Origin: CACLCV01 sp965656575
Lineage (GTDB): Bacteria; Pseudomonadota; Gammaproteobacteria; GCA-002705445; GCA-002716945
Assembly: GCA_965656575.1 (NCBI GenBank)
Contig: CBFHLA010000017.1
Coordinates: 1 to 17,122 of the forward strand
DNA length: 17,122 nucleotides
Direction: 5' to 3'
The notes under the pieces are model-generated. The model saw only the letters and a list, made by a program, of their open reading frames with translations. It was not told the origin of the DNA and searched no databases. Shown piece after piece: positions 7,200 to 15,132 of the stretch (within the stretch, counting starts at the first letter, position 1; every line of letters starts with the position of its first letter). Made by a program: the position numbers and the translations under genes.

Positions 7200-7228
7200 A
7201 ATATAATGTTTTATACTTTAAACATCAA
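7200..7228 (-). promoter_or_regulatory. Sigma-70-type promoter for fhs (and perhaps tupBCA)
   Basis: On the minus strand TTGATG (7228-7223) and TATATT (7205-7200) are separated by 17 bp. Initiation would be around 7193, leaving a leader of about 20 bases that holds the GAGG ribosome site. It sits in the 71-bp gap between the gmhA stop and the fhs ATG. The boxes match consensus well, but the gap is AT-rich. Confidence 0.5.
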
Positions 7229-7242
7229 CAATTATAAACCAA

Positions 7243-7827
7243 TCAATTGTTAAATAATCTTTCCTCAACGCATTCACACATAATATGTCCTGCAATAGCA
7301 TGGATTTCTTGTATTCTAGTAGTCTTAGTAGTGTTCACAGATAAAACTGCATCTGAATATTTCATAAGATCATTTGTATATATTCCGGTAAGAGAAATTA
7401 TGGATTTAACAAGAGGCCTAGCCTCTACTACTGCATTAATTATATTCTTTGACTTACCAGATGTGCTGTAGACTATCAAAGTATCATTTGATTGTGCTAG
7501 CGCTTTAATTTGTCTAGAAAATACATTTTCATAACCGTAATCATTTGCTATGCAAGTTAAATTTGATGTATTAGCAGTAAGCGAAATTGCCGGTAAAGGT
7601 TCTCGGTCAAAATTCAATCTTCCAATAAATTCTGCAGCAATATGCTGACAATCTGCAGCGCTACCTCCATTGCCTGCAAGCAAAACTTTGCCGTTATTTT
7701 TAAAAGTTTCTATGAGTAAGCTTGATGCTATTTCAAGTTGTTGAACAAAATTATCATCTATTGCAGAAACTTTGTTTACTCCTAGTGATTCATCAAGACT
7801 ATTAGTTATAATTTTTGAAATATTCAT
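7243..7827 (-). CDS. gmhA: Phosphoheptose isomerase (GmhA-type SIS domain protein)
   Basis: A 194-residue single SIS-domain protein that converts sedoheptulose 7-phosphate to D-glycero-D-manno-heptose 7-phosphate, the first step of nucleotide-heptose synthesis for LPS core or other glycans. The catalytic residues fit GmhA rather than DiaA: GNGGSAADCQHIAAEF with E66, YSTSGKS with the phosphate-binding Ser/Thr, and RIQEIHAIAGH with Q173 and H181 (E. coli Q172 and H180). DiaA has STRG and lacks this Glu. It starts 2 bases after the stop of the upstream lipoprotein gene and has no clear ribosome site, so translation is probably coupled. No other heptose genes (gmhB, hldE, hldD) are in the window. 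A DiaA-like replication role is the alternative, but less likely. Confidence 0.83.
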   Translation of the reverse strand: MNISKIITNSLDESLGVNKVSAIDDNFVQQLEIASSLLIETFKNNGKVLLAGNGGSAADCQHIAAEFIGRLNFDREPLPAISLTANTSNLTCIANDYGYENVFSRQIKALAQSNDTLIVYSTSGKSKNIINAVVEARPLVKSIISLTGIYTNDLMKYSDAVLSVNTTKTTRIQEIHAIAGHIMCECVEERLFNN

Positions 7828-7829
7828 CG

Positions 7830-8591
7830 CTAGAATTTTGTCTTATCTGTCAATTTACAAATCCCTGTAGTAGTTATGTTATTAACTATATTAGCATTAC
7901 CAGAAACACGATTTATCGTAAGTTCATTATCTAGGTAGTTTGCAACTATAAAAGCTTCATTAAATTTTACGGAATAATTTATTTGTGATAATCCATCAAC
8001 TTTTTTAAAGATTTTTTTAGTTTCATTAAAAACATACGTCATCTCTCGTTCAGCAAATATGCATGAAATATACGTATTACCTGCATCATCTTTCTTTTTA
8101 GATATTTTCACTTCATCCATTTTATCGATTGTTAGATCAATATTATTATCAGGTATATCATCTATATATATTTCTTTTGTAGTATCTCGAGACACGCAAT
8201 ATTCAAACGGTATTGTTAGAAGACCAGAATCAAAAAGATGTAAAGAAACCTTGTTGTCATTTATTAAAAAAAAATGATTTCTGTAACCTAGGTAGTAGTC
8301 ACCTCTTTGTTCATTAATAGAAAGACATACTCGATATCCGTTATATGTATCTCCAAGATGGTCTATACTTAGCTTCGCTGGCTCATTAATAAATTCAACT
8401 CTTGCTGTTTTATAGTTTTTAAGTTTATTTTTAAGATGTTCTTTAAGTATTTTTTGATAGTTATCTGGAGTATTGCCATAGTCAACTTTAACTGTGTTAT
8501 AACTTTCGCTAGGACTAATCAAGGATGGAGCTGATATTTTCCCACATGATGACATTAGAATTATAAAAGATAGATAGAAAAAATATTTCAT
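7830..8591 (-). CDS. Lipoprotein of unknown function
   Basis: A 253-residue protein with a lipoprotein signal (KYFFYLSFIILMSSC, lipid-modified Cys at residue 16, next residue Gly), so it should be anchored to a membrane, probably the outer one. I do not recognise a named family. The N-terminal part (about 30-140) is mixed alpha/beta with the block NGYRVCLSINE. The C-terminal part (about 160-253) holds TYVFNE, ELTINRVSGN and a final GICK...KF, a pattern I associate with hypothetical proteins of marine bacteria. The ATG is only 2 bases past the end of tRNA-Leu, so there is no room for a leader or ribosome site, and the tRNA and lipoprotein must share a transcript. It is followed after 2 bases by gmhA, hinting at an envelope role. 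Confidence 0.75.
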   Translation of the reverse strand: MKYFFYLSFIILMSSCGKISAPSLISPSESYNTVKVDYGNTPDNYQKILKEHLKNKLKNYKTARVEFINEPAKLSIDHLGDTYNGYRVCLSINEQRGDYYLGYRNHFFLINDNKVSLHLFDSGLLTIPFEYCVSRDTTKEIYIDDIPDNNIDLTIDKMDEVKISKKKDDAGNTYISCIFAEREMTYVFNETKKIFKKVDGLSQINYSVKFNEAFIVANYLDNELTINRVSGNANIVNNITTTGICKLTDKTKF

Positions 8592-8592
8592 T

Positions 8593-8676
8593 TGCCCAGG
8601 GCCGGAGTCGAACCGGCACGAGATTGCTCTCGAGGGATTTTAAGTCCCTTGCGTCTACCAATTCCGCCACCCGGGC
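8593..8676 (-). tRNA. leuZ: tRNA-Leu(UAA)
   Basis: An 84-nt type II tRNA read on the minus strand. The acceptor stem GCCCGGG pairs with CCTGGGC (one G-U). The D-loop is AATTGGTAGA, the anticodon loop CTTAAAA (anticodon TAA), the long variable arm CGAGAGCAATCTCG, and the T arm GCCGG TTCGACT CCGGC. The discriminator is A. CCA is not encoded: the sequence runs straight into the lipoprotein ATG. It is similar to and positionally equivalent to E. coli leuZ, but separated from the Gly and Cys tRNAs by a 1.3-kb gene. No strong promoter is obvious in the 69 bp upstream. Confidence 0.96.
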
Positions 8677-8745
8677 TAAAAAAAATATTGTGTTGAAGAA
8701 TTCTGTTGTTTGAGTGGGGTATTTGCATTTTAAGAATATTTTATA

Positions 8746-10014
8746 CTAAAATCCTCTTTTGTCTAATATTACCATCAATGTTTTAACGCAAATCTCAATC
8801 TCGAACCAGATAGACCAATGTTTAATGTAGTACATATCATACATGAGTTTTTGCCTCGCATCTTCTTCGTTAACGCCGTAGGGATGTATAATCTGAGCCC
8901 AACCTGTAATACCAGGACGTACAATATGTCGATAATTATAATTAATTATATTTTTGCTATATTGATCAGCTAAATTAATCCATTCTGCACGAGGACCCAC
9001 AAGATGCATATCTCCGAATAAAATATTAAATATTTGAGGAAGTTCATCAATTCTTAGTTTTCTTACAATTAACGCAAAAGGATATATCCTTGAATCATGT
9101 TTTTTAGTGTTTCCTTTTTCTTCTGAATCGATAACCATGGTTCTTATTTTATAAACATTAAATATCTCTTTTTTTAGCCCATATCTTTTTTGCATAAAAA
9201 ACATAGACTCATTAATATGGTGTTTAATTTTTATAAAAAATATAAATATACAAGATAAAAAAAGAATAGGCATAAAAAATACTATTGCGATATAGTCAAT
9301 GAATCTTTTCAAGATAAAATCAAACTGATTGTATTCGTTTGTATCAACAACAATATTTCTATAACTTATATATACCTTTCTAAGGTATAATTCCATGAAT
9401 TTATCTATAAGAAAATAGTTACTGGAAATTAAAATATTTTCACACTCTTTTAGTTCTGCTATTTGAGTGATATCGTAGTTTACAACATTTATATATTCAC
9501 TATAATCCCTATAATTATTAGAATTCTGAAATTCTTGAAAGGAATTATAAAAAAATACCGTAAACCCCTTGTTATCTAGCATTGATATTTCATAATTATT
9601 AAATTGGTAATATGTCCCAATTATATTTATTGCTATATTATTTATGTTTTTACAATTTTTCTTAATTAAAAATCTCACTAGTAAAATTGCGACAGGTATA
9701 GTTATCCAGAACATTACTAATACACGGTCTAAAAATAGTTCGTAGTACAGATAAAGTATAAGTTGAAGTAAAATTGCTATAGAAATTGTAACAAAGCTTA
9801 TCTTAATCTTTTCAGAAAAATGCTTTTCATAATAATTTGTATAGTAGTTCTGAACTAATGAGACAAGAATCAAATTAAAACTAAAAAATATAAAACTATA
9901 AAAATGAAGATTTATAGATTCTTCCTGTGTTGAAATAAAAAGAACATAGATACTTCCAAAAAATATTGGAATAATTAAGTCTGTTAGAAATAAATATAAT
10001 TTAATCACTATCAT
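8746..10014 (-). CDS. Polyprenyl-phosphate hexose-1-phosphate transferase (initiating sugar transferase)
   Basis: A 422-residue inner-membrane enzyme of the bacterial sugar transferase family (WbaP/WcaJ/EpsB type). It transfers a sugar 1-phosphate from a UDP-sugar to undecaprenyl phosphate to start an exopolysaccharide, capsule or O-antigen unit. Four N-terminal hydrophobic segments (about 1-115) precede a poorly conserved central region (about 120-220) and a hydrophobic re-entrant helix (about 235-260). The catalytic domain has QKRYGLKKEIFNVYKIRTM, KLRIDELPQIFNILFGDMHLVGPR (read in two parts), RPGITGWAQI and PYGVNEEDARQKLMYDMYYIKH. The PYG...EDA...YYIKH ending resembles the EpsB-type subgroup. 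No Shine-Dalgarno precedes the ATG and no polymer-assembly genes are nearby. It lies between tRNA-Cys and tRNA-Leu, where E. coli has no gene, so it looks inserted. The sugar specificity is unknown. Confidence 0.9.
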   Translation of the reverse strand: MIVIKLYLFLTDLIIPIFFGSIYVLFISTQEESINLHFYSFIFFSFNLILVSLVQNYYTNYYEKHFSEKIKISFVTISIAILLQLILYLYYELFLDRVLVMFWITIPVAILLVRFLIKKNCKNINNIAINIIGTYYQFNNYEISMLDNKGFTVFFYNSFQEFQNSNNYRDYSEYINVVNYDITQIAELKECENILISSNYFLIDKFMELYLRKVYISYRNIVVDTNEYNQFDFILKRFIDYIAIVFFMPILFLSCIFIFFIKIKHHINESMFFMQKRYGLKKEIFNVYKIRTMVIDSEEKGNTKKHDSRIYPFALIVRKLRIDELPQIFNILFGDMHLVGPRAEWINLADQYSKNIINYNYRHIVRPGITGWAQIIHPYGVNEEDARQKLMYDMYYIKHWSIWFEIEICVKTLMVILDKRGF

Positions 10015-10094
10015 AAAAATAACATATTAGAATACTTATTAAATGATATGTTTTTGATAATATCTTTGAGTATTTAGTGATACATAATCATTTG

Positions 10095-10168
10095 TGGAGG
10101 CTAAGGTCGGAATCGAACCGGCGTTGACGGCTTTGCAGGCCGCTGCATTACCACTCTGCCACTTAGCC
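10095..10168 (-). tRNA. cysT: tRNA-Cys(GCA)
   Basis: A 74-nt cloverleaf on the minus strand with acceptor GGCTAAG/CCTTAGCC-type pairing, D-loop AGTGGTA, anticodon loop CTGCAAA (anticodon GCA), a T arm with TTCGATT, discriminator T as expected for Cys, and encoded CCA at the 3' end. It lies 6 bases after tRNA-Gly in the same transcript, equivalent to E. coli cysT. No terminator hairpin is visible before the downstream sugar transferase gene. Confidence 0.97.
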
Positions 10169-10174
10169 AGATAA

Positions 10175-10250
10175 TGGAGCGGGAAACGGGGCTCAAACCC
10201 GCGACCTCAACCTTGGCAAGGTTGCGCTCTATCAACTGAGCTATTCCCGC
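10175..10250 (-). tRNA. glyW: tRNA-Gly(GCC)
   Basis: A 76-nt cloverleaf including an encoded CCA. The acceptor GCGGGAA pairs with TTCCCGC; the D arm is AGCTCAGTTGATAGAGC, the anticodon loop TTGCCAA (anticodon GCC), and the T arm has the loop TTTGAGC. The 5' end is 6 bases after the pgsA stop codon, so it must be processed from the pgsA mRNA. It is equivalent to E. coli glyW. Confidence 0.97.
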
Positions 10251-10256
10251 ATGAAC

Positions 10257-10814
10257 TCATCTAATTATATCATTCCAAGAGTTTCTCACATAATAAATGA
10301 ATGATATTACTGTTAGAACTGCCGCTATGAATAATAACAATAAGCCAAGTGTATGTAAATTTAATACATCAAAAAATATATTAGTATGCAGAAGAAAAAA
10401 TAAAGATATCATTTGAAAACCAGTTTTCATTTTACCTAATGCATTTACTTTCATAGATATTGATCTTTTTATTTCTGCCAATCTCTGTCTTATAGCTATC
10501 ACCAAGAATTCTCTAACAACTATAATCAGGGCAGGCAATAAAAATAATAGAGAATTATTTGAACTTGATAGCAGTATTATTGTAACTACAACAAGCAGTT
10601 TATCGGCTATAGGATCTAGAAAAGCGCCGAACGTAGTAACTTGATTAAGCTTTCTAGCTATAACACCGTCAAGATAATCTGTTATCAAAGCAAGTAAAAA
10701 AATATATGCGGCAATATCTCTATATTTTCCCCCATCATATGTATAACTGACCACTATAATTGGAATAAAAGTTATCCTTATTAATGTTAATACTATAGGG
10801 ATATTTAATGTCAT
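10257..10814 (-). CDS. pgsA: CDP-diacylglycerol-glycerol-3-phosphate 3-phosphatidyltransferase
   Basis: A 185-residue inner-membrane enzyme making phosphatidylglycerol phosphate from CDP-diacylglycerol and glycerol 3-phosphate, the committed step to phosphatidylglycerol and cardiolipin. The CDP-alcohol phosphotransferase motif is intact: D46, D49-G50, A53-R54, G63, D67 and D71 in DYLDGVIAR...GAFLDPIAD. About five or six membrane segments are present, and the length matches E. coli PgsA. The ATG overlaps the uvrC stop by 4 bp (ATGA). It is the last protein gene of the long operon and is followed after 6 bases by tRNA-Gly, an order shared with E. coli. Confidence 0.96.
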   Translation of the reverse strand: MTLNIPIVLTLIRITFIPIIVVSYTYDGGKYRDIAAYIFLLALITDYLDGVIARKLNQVTTFGAFLDPIADKLLVVVTIILLSSSNNSLLFLLPALIIVVREFLVIAIRQRLAEIKRSISMKVNALGKMKTGFQMISLFFLLHTNIFFDVLNLHTLGLLLLFIAAVLTVISFIYYVRNSWNDIIR

Positions 10815-12589
10815 TTATGTATGTGAGTGTATATTACATTTGCTAATTTTTCATTGATACCATCAATAGATTTAAGTTCTCTGACAGATGCCTTAAGGAC
10901 GCCTTGAATGCCACCGAAATGATTTATAATTATTTTTTTTCTTGTATCACCTACTCCGGGAATTCCATCTAACTTAGAATTGAACATTAGCTTATTATGT
11001 CTTTTTCTTTGATTAAGTATAGCAAATCTATGAGCTTCATCTCTAATTTGCTGCACAAGAGTCATGGCGTCTTGGTTAATAATATTTGAAATATCTTTAT
11101 TTGAGCTATCAAGAATCCTGTCATTTTTAGTTAGTCTATTCAAACCTTTGTGAATACCTATTATGGATATGTTTTTAGCATCTAATTCATTTGCAACTTT
11201 TCTTGCCTGAGTAATTTGACCCTTACCGCCATCAACAATGATTAATATATTCTTTGTAGAATAATTATCTATCTTTAATAATCTTCTTTTTATCATGACT
11301 TTCAATGCAGCATAGTCATCAGACTTTTTGATATTTTTTATATTATATCTTCTATAATTAGATTTTATAAATCCTTCCCTATTAAAGTAAACTGCAGATC
11401 CTACAGTAGATGAGCCACTAATATGACTTACATCGAAACATAGTATAAATTCTGATTCGATTTTTAATTGTGCGTTAATATTGTCCAAAGAGTTATCTTC
11501 CTGTTTAATAGATTTAAGTGATCTATTTTGTAAGTTCATCAAGCATATACTCATGAACTCTGAATATTTTTTATCAATTCTATTTAAAATCTTACAATTC
11601 TGACGAAATTTCTTATTTATTACTATCTCGATGTTATTTTTATCCAGGATTTTATCCTTAGATATTATTATATTAGGCGGTACATGTGTTAAATAGTACT
11701 GTTTAAAGAAAGAGGTCAGAGTTTCATCTATATTTATATGATCTCTCTTTGGAAAAGTGAAATTTTTACATCCCATGTTTACACCATTTCTGACAATATT
11801 AATATCAACTAGAATTTTAGATTCCGTTTTTATGCATAGAACAAAATCAATGCTTCTGTCTTCAGGAAAAATAGAATAATGACTAGTTATATCACGAATA
11901 AGTTTAATATTATCTCGACACTTTGCAGCTACTTCAAAATTTTTATTATTAGATGCCAGTATCATTTCCTTTTCTAACTTATTAAACAGAGATTTTGTTT
12001 CACCTTTGAGAAACATTTGTGCGCTTTCGATTGATTTATTGTACTCTTCTTTGCTGATAAGCCCTACACACGGCCCTGAACACCTTTTTATTTGATATTG
12101 CATGCATGGTTTAGTACGTGCCTTATAATAACTATCTTCACAAAGCCTTATTTGAAATGTTTTTTGTATAATTGCCAATATCTTTCTTACATTTACAACA
12201 TGTGTATAGGGGCCAAAGTGATATCCATTTTTAGAGGGTTTGCCTCTAAAAAATTTAAATCCTGGGAAATCATGATTTTTATTCATAAAAATATATGGGT
12301 ACGATTTATCATCTCTAAGGAGAATGTTATATTTTGGCTTGAACTCTTTTATTAAATTATTTTCTAGTAACAAAGCATCTTGTTCATTAGAGGTTATTTG
12401 ATAGTCAATATCCCTTATTTTTGCAACAAGACGTTGTGTCTTAACGGAATGATTAGATCCTGTAAAATATGAAGAAACTCTTTTCTTTAAATTACCAGCT
12501 TTTCCTACATAAAGGATGTTTTTCTCATTATCCAGCATTTTATATACACCAGGAGAAGCGGGCAAGTTTTCTAAAAAAACTTTATTCAT
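10811..12589 (-). CDS. uvrC: Excinuclease ABC subunit C
   Basis: A 592-residue cytoplasmic nuclease that makes both incisions in nucleotide excision repair after UvrA/UvrB damage recognition. The N-terminal GIY-YIG domain (ASPGVYKMLDNEKNILYVGKA, residues 11-31) makes the 3' cut. A cysteine cluster (LCEDSYYKARTKPC... KRCSGPC, about 148-177) matches the Fe-S-binding region reported for UvrC. A UVR domain (about 200-235) would bind UvrB. An RNase H-like domain with FDVSHISGSSTVGSA, IVDGGKGQ and RDEAHRFA makes the 5' cut. Tandem helix-hairpin-helix motifs (GIPGVGDTRKK, SIDGINEKLANVI) end the protein. It is slightly shorter than E. coli UvrC (610). It overlaps the uracil-DNA glycosylase gene upstream by 8 bp and pgsA downstream by 4 bp. 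Confidence 0.98.
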   Translation of the reverse strand: MNKVFLENLPASPGVYKMLDNEKNILYVGKAGNLKKRVSSYFTGSNHSVKTQRLVAKIRDIDYQITSNEQDALLLENNLIKEFKPKYNILLRDDKSYPYIFMNKNHDFPGFKFFRGKPSKNGYHFGPYTHVVNVRKILAIIQKTFQIRLCEDSYYKARTKPCMQYQIKRCSGPCVGLISKEEYNKSIESAQMFLKGETKSLFNKLEKEMILASNNKNFEVAAKCRDNIKLIRDITSHYSIFPEDRSIDFVLCIKTESKILVDINIVRNGVNMGCKNFTFPKRDHINIDETLTSFFKQYYLTHVPPNIIISKDKILDKNNIEIVINKKFRQNCKILNRIDKKYSEFMSICLMNLQNRSLKSIKQEDNSLDNINAQLKIESEFILCFDVSHISGSSTVGSAVYFNREGFIKSNYRRYNIKNIKKSDDYAALKVMIKRRLLKIDNYSTKNILIIVDGGKGQITQARKVANELDAKNISIIGIHKGLNRLTKNDRILDSSNKDISNIINQDAMTLVQQIRDEAHRFAILNQRKRHNKLMFNSKLDGIPGVGDTRKKIIINHFGGIQGVLKASVRELKSIDGINEKLANVIYTHIHK

Positions 12590-13172
12590 TATAAGCTATC
12601 TCTTTTGCTTTCATAAATAAACTAAACAAATTTTCGTAATTAATTTTATTAGTATTAATATTTAACTTACTACAATGATATGATGAAATTAATAGTGTTT
12701 TATCATTCAAATGTAAAATGTTGAAATGTTTAAATTTATGATCTTTTCGAGTTAATTTATATAGATTTAAAATTTGATAATATGCGATTGATCCTAGTGT
12801 AATAATAACTTTTAAGTTTGAGAGTTTTTTAATTTCTCTTTTTGAATGTTCCAGACAATTATTTATTATCATTGCTGATGGTTTATTATTATATGGATAA
12901 CATCTAACGGCGTTTGAAACAAATATATCATTCATATCAAGATCTTTTAATAGTCGTCTTATTAAGTCGCCTGAGTAATCAGATGTAAATGGTATTCCTG
13001 TTTTATTTGCACCATGAAGCCCCGGGGCTAATCCAAAAAGTGCTATTTTTGATTTTATATTTCCATGTCCGCTAACAGGTTTACAATGATAGGTAGGAAA
13101 TTTTTTACTAAGTATTTGAAGATAAGAATAAATCTCAGTACATTTATTACATTTAAAAGAATTAGAATACAT
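12582..13172 (-). CDS. Uracil-DNA glycosylase, family 4/5 (UdgB-like), Fe-S protein
   Basis: A 196-residue DNA repair enzyme predicted to remove uracil (and perhaps hypoxanthine or other deaminated bases) from DNA. Motif A reads GLAPGLHGANKTG (47-59) followed by PFTSDYSG. This lacks the Asp/Asn of family 1 and fits family 5 (UdgB) or its close relatives. The second motif, SYHCSKLNINTNK (164-176), contains H166; the HCS form is usual in this proteobacterial subgroup. Likely Fe-S ligands are C8, C11, C91 and C106. The ATG directly follows the fabH stop (TAGATG), and the 3' end overlaps uvrC by 8 bp, placing base-excision and nucleotide-excision repair in one transcript. Substrate range is inferred. 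Confidence 0.85.
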   Translation of the reverse strand: MYSNSFKCNKCTEIYSYLQILSKKFPTYHCKPVSGHGNIKSKIALFGLAPGLHGANKTGIPFTSDYSGDLIRRLLKDLDMNDIFVSNAVRCYPYNNKPSAMIINNCLEHSKREIKKLSNLKVIITLGSIAYYQILNLYKLTRKDHKFKHFNILHLNDKTLLISSYHCSKLNINTNKINYENLFSLFMKAKEIAYNE

Positions 13173-14111
13173 CTAGTATTTCAATAGAACAGAACCCCAT
13201 GTAAATCCAGCGCCAAAGGCTTCAAGCATTATCATATCACCTGATTTAAAAGTATTCTTCGAGTTTGCTGTATCAAAAGCAAGAGGTATAGAGGCTGCGG
13301 ATGTGTTTCCGTGTTTATTCACGGTTATTATTATTTTATCTTTAGATAAATTAATTTTCTTAGCTATAGCAAGAATAATTCGTTCATTTGCTTGATGTGG
13401 CACAAGCCAATCTAGCTCCCCCTGTTCAATGTCATTTATTTCCAGAGTGTGTTTAGCAAGTTTACCTAGAGTATTAACAGCAGTTTTAAATACATCACTA
13501 CCTTTCATTTCAATATATTCCAAATCAGTATTTACAGTTAATAAATCTTTAAATGAGCCATCTGAACCAATTGTGCTAGAGATAATTCCAGGTTCATCAG
13601 AGGCAGCAATAATCATTGCTCCCGAGCCATCTCCAAATAATACACATGTATTTCTATCTGTCCAATCAAGAAGTGATGTAATCTTTTCTGTCCCAACAAC
13701 AAGGGCATATTTTATCTGACCAGATTCAATATATTTTTTTGCAACATCCAATGCATAGACAAAACCTGTGCATGCTGCATTAATATCAAATGAAAAAGCG
13801 TCTTTAATATTTAATTTATTTTGAAGAAGAACTGCAGAGCTTGGAAATTTTCTTTCAGGAGTACATGTTGCAAGAAAAATTGCACCAATATCATTTTTAT
13901 TTATATTTGATTTATAAATAGCATCTAAAGATGCTTTATAGGCTAGATCTACAGAAGTTTCATTTTCATTAGCAATTCTTCTCTCCTTGATTCCTGTTCT
14001 CTCTGTAATCCACGCATCACTTGTATCTACCCTACTCTCAAGCTCTTTGTTTGTTAATATTTTCTCTGGTAGATAACTGCCACTTGATATTATTTTTGCG
14101 TATTTAGTCAT
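13173..14111 (-). CDS. fabH: 3-oxoacyl-ACP synthase III (beta-ketoacyl-ACP synthase III)
   Basis: A 312-residue condensing enzyme that joins acetyl-CoA (or a short acyl-CoA) to malonyl-ACP to start type II fatty-acid synthesis. The catalytic triad is visible as C114 in INAACTGFVYA, H239 in VPHQANERI and N269 in NKHGNTSAAS (E. coli C112, H244, N274). The C-terminal GAGFTWGSVLLKY is the family ending, and the length is normal (E. coli 317). It overlaps plsX by 8 bp, the standard plsX-fabH arrangement. In E. coli fabD, fabG and acpP follow; here a uracil-DNA glycosylase gene begins immediately after the stop codon. Confidence 0.98.
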   Translation of the reverse strand: MTKYAKIISSGSYLPEKILTNKELESRVDTSDAWITERTGIKERRIANENETSVDLAYKASLDAIYKSNINKNDIGAIFLATCTPERKFPSSAVLLQNKLNIKDAFSFDINAACTGFVYALDVAKKYIESGQIKYALVVGTEKITSLLDWTDRNTCVLFGDGSGAMIIAASDEPGIISSTIGSDGSFKDLLTVNTDLEYIEMKGSDVFKTAVNTLGKLAKHTLEINDIEQGELDWLVPHQANERIILAIAKKINLSKDKIIITVNKHGNTSAASIPLAFDTANSKNTFKSGDMIMLEAFGAGFTWGSVLLKY

Positions 14112-15120
14112 TCAAATCTCTATTTATATGTTTTTTAATATTTTCTAGTAAATTATTTTTACATTCGTAATATGCTGTTTGGATTGCATTGTAATATGAA
14201 AAGCTATCTGCGCTGCCATGGCTTTTTACTACAACTCCATTTAGCCCAAGAAAGGAAGCGCCATTGTATACTCTAGGATCCATTTTCTTTTTCACCCCTT
14301 TTAATACAGGAAAACTAATTAGTGCAGATAATTTATTATAAATATTTTTTTGAAATTCTGTTTTGATAAAGTGTTTTATCATTCCCGCTACACCTTCAAT
14401 GCTTTTAAGTGCTATATTTCCTGTGAATCCATCAGTAACTATCACATCATAGTCACCACTAAACATAGCGCTACCCTCTGCAAACCCAACATAATTAATA
14501 CTTGAATGATTAAGTAAATCTGCGGCTAACTTAATTTCTTCTCTTCCTTTAAATTCTTCAGAGCCAATATTTAATAATCCTACTCTTGGATTACTTGAAA
14601 TCTCCAAACTTTTAACAACAGAAGATCCCATTACTGCAAATTGATATAGGTTTTGTGCGTCACAATCTATATTTGCACCTAAATCAAGCACTTGCATGAA
14701 TTTTTTCTTAGTTGGCAAGGATGTACAAATTGCAGGCCTATCTATACCTTCAATTGTTTTAAGAATTATTTTTGATAATGACATTAAAGCTCCAGTATTA
14801 CCTGCGCTAACGCATGCATCGGCTTTCTTATCTTTCACTCTGTTAATGCATAGTCTCATAGAAGATTTTTTTTTACTTCTTATCGAACTAAGCACATCAT
14901 CATTCATTTTAATGAATTCATCAGTATGAATTATATTTATACGATCAAGTATACTATTTTCTGCTGTTACCAGGGTTTCATTGATTAATGATTTATCGCC
15001 AATAAGATCTATTTTCAAATCTTTAATATTTTTAAGAGATTTTAAAGCTCCAGATATTGCGGGAGAAGAGCCTTTATCTCCGCTCATTACATCCAATGCT
15101 ATCGTAACAGTACTTGGCAT
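14104..15120 (-). CDS. plsX: Phosphate acyltransferase
   Basis: A 338-residue peripheral membrane enzyme that converts acyl-ACP to acyl-phosphate, the acyl donor used by PlsY for the first glycerol-3-phosphate acylation of phospholipid synthesis. Family blocks are present: IALDVMSGDKGSSPAISGAL (5-24), DACVSAGNTGALMSLS, VLDLGANIDC, VGLLNIGSEEFKG, DVIVTDGFTGNIALKS and the C-terminal VVKSHGSAD. Length is normal (E. coli about 350). The start lies 12 bases after the rpmF stop without a clear ribosome site, so it depends on the rpmF transcript and perhaps on coupling. Confidence 0.97.
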   Translation of the reverse strand: MPSTVTIALDVMSGDKGSSPAISGALKSLKNIKDLKIDLIGDKSLINETLVTAENSILDRINIIHTDEFIKMNDDVLSSIRSKKKSSMRLCINRVKDKKADACVSAGNTGALMSLSKIILKTIEGIDRPAICTSLPTKKKFMQVLDLGANIDCDAQNLYQFAVMGSSVVKSLEISSNPRVGLLNIGSEEFKGREEIKLAADLLNHSSINYVGFAEGSAMFSGDYDVIVTDGFTGNIALKSIEGVAGMIKHFIKTEFQKNIYNKLSALISFPVLKGVKKKMDPRVYNGASFLGLNGVVVKSHGSADSFSYYNAIQTAYYECKNNLLENIKKHINRDLND

Positions 15121-15132
15121 TATATGGATATT

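Noticed and set aside
7243..7827. DiaA (DnaA-binding SIS protein) instead of GmhA
   Set aside because: The catalytic Glu, STSG and RIQEIH...H residues of GmhA are all present, whereas DiaA carries STRG and lacks the Glu.
8593..8676. Integrated element bounded by tRNA-Leu
   Set aside because: No integrase gene and no second copy of the tRNA 3' segment were found in the window, so an att site is not called. The missing CCA is reported only as an observation.
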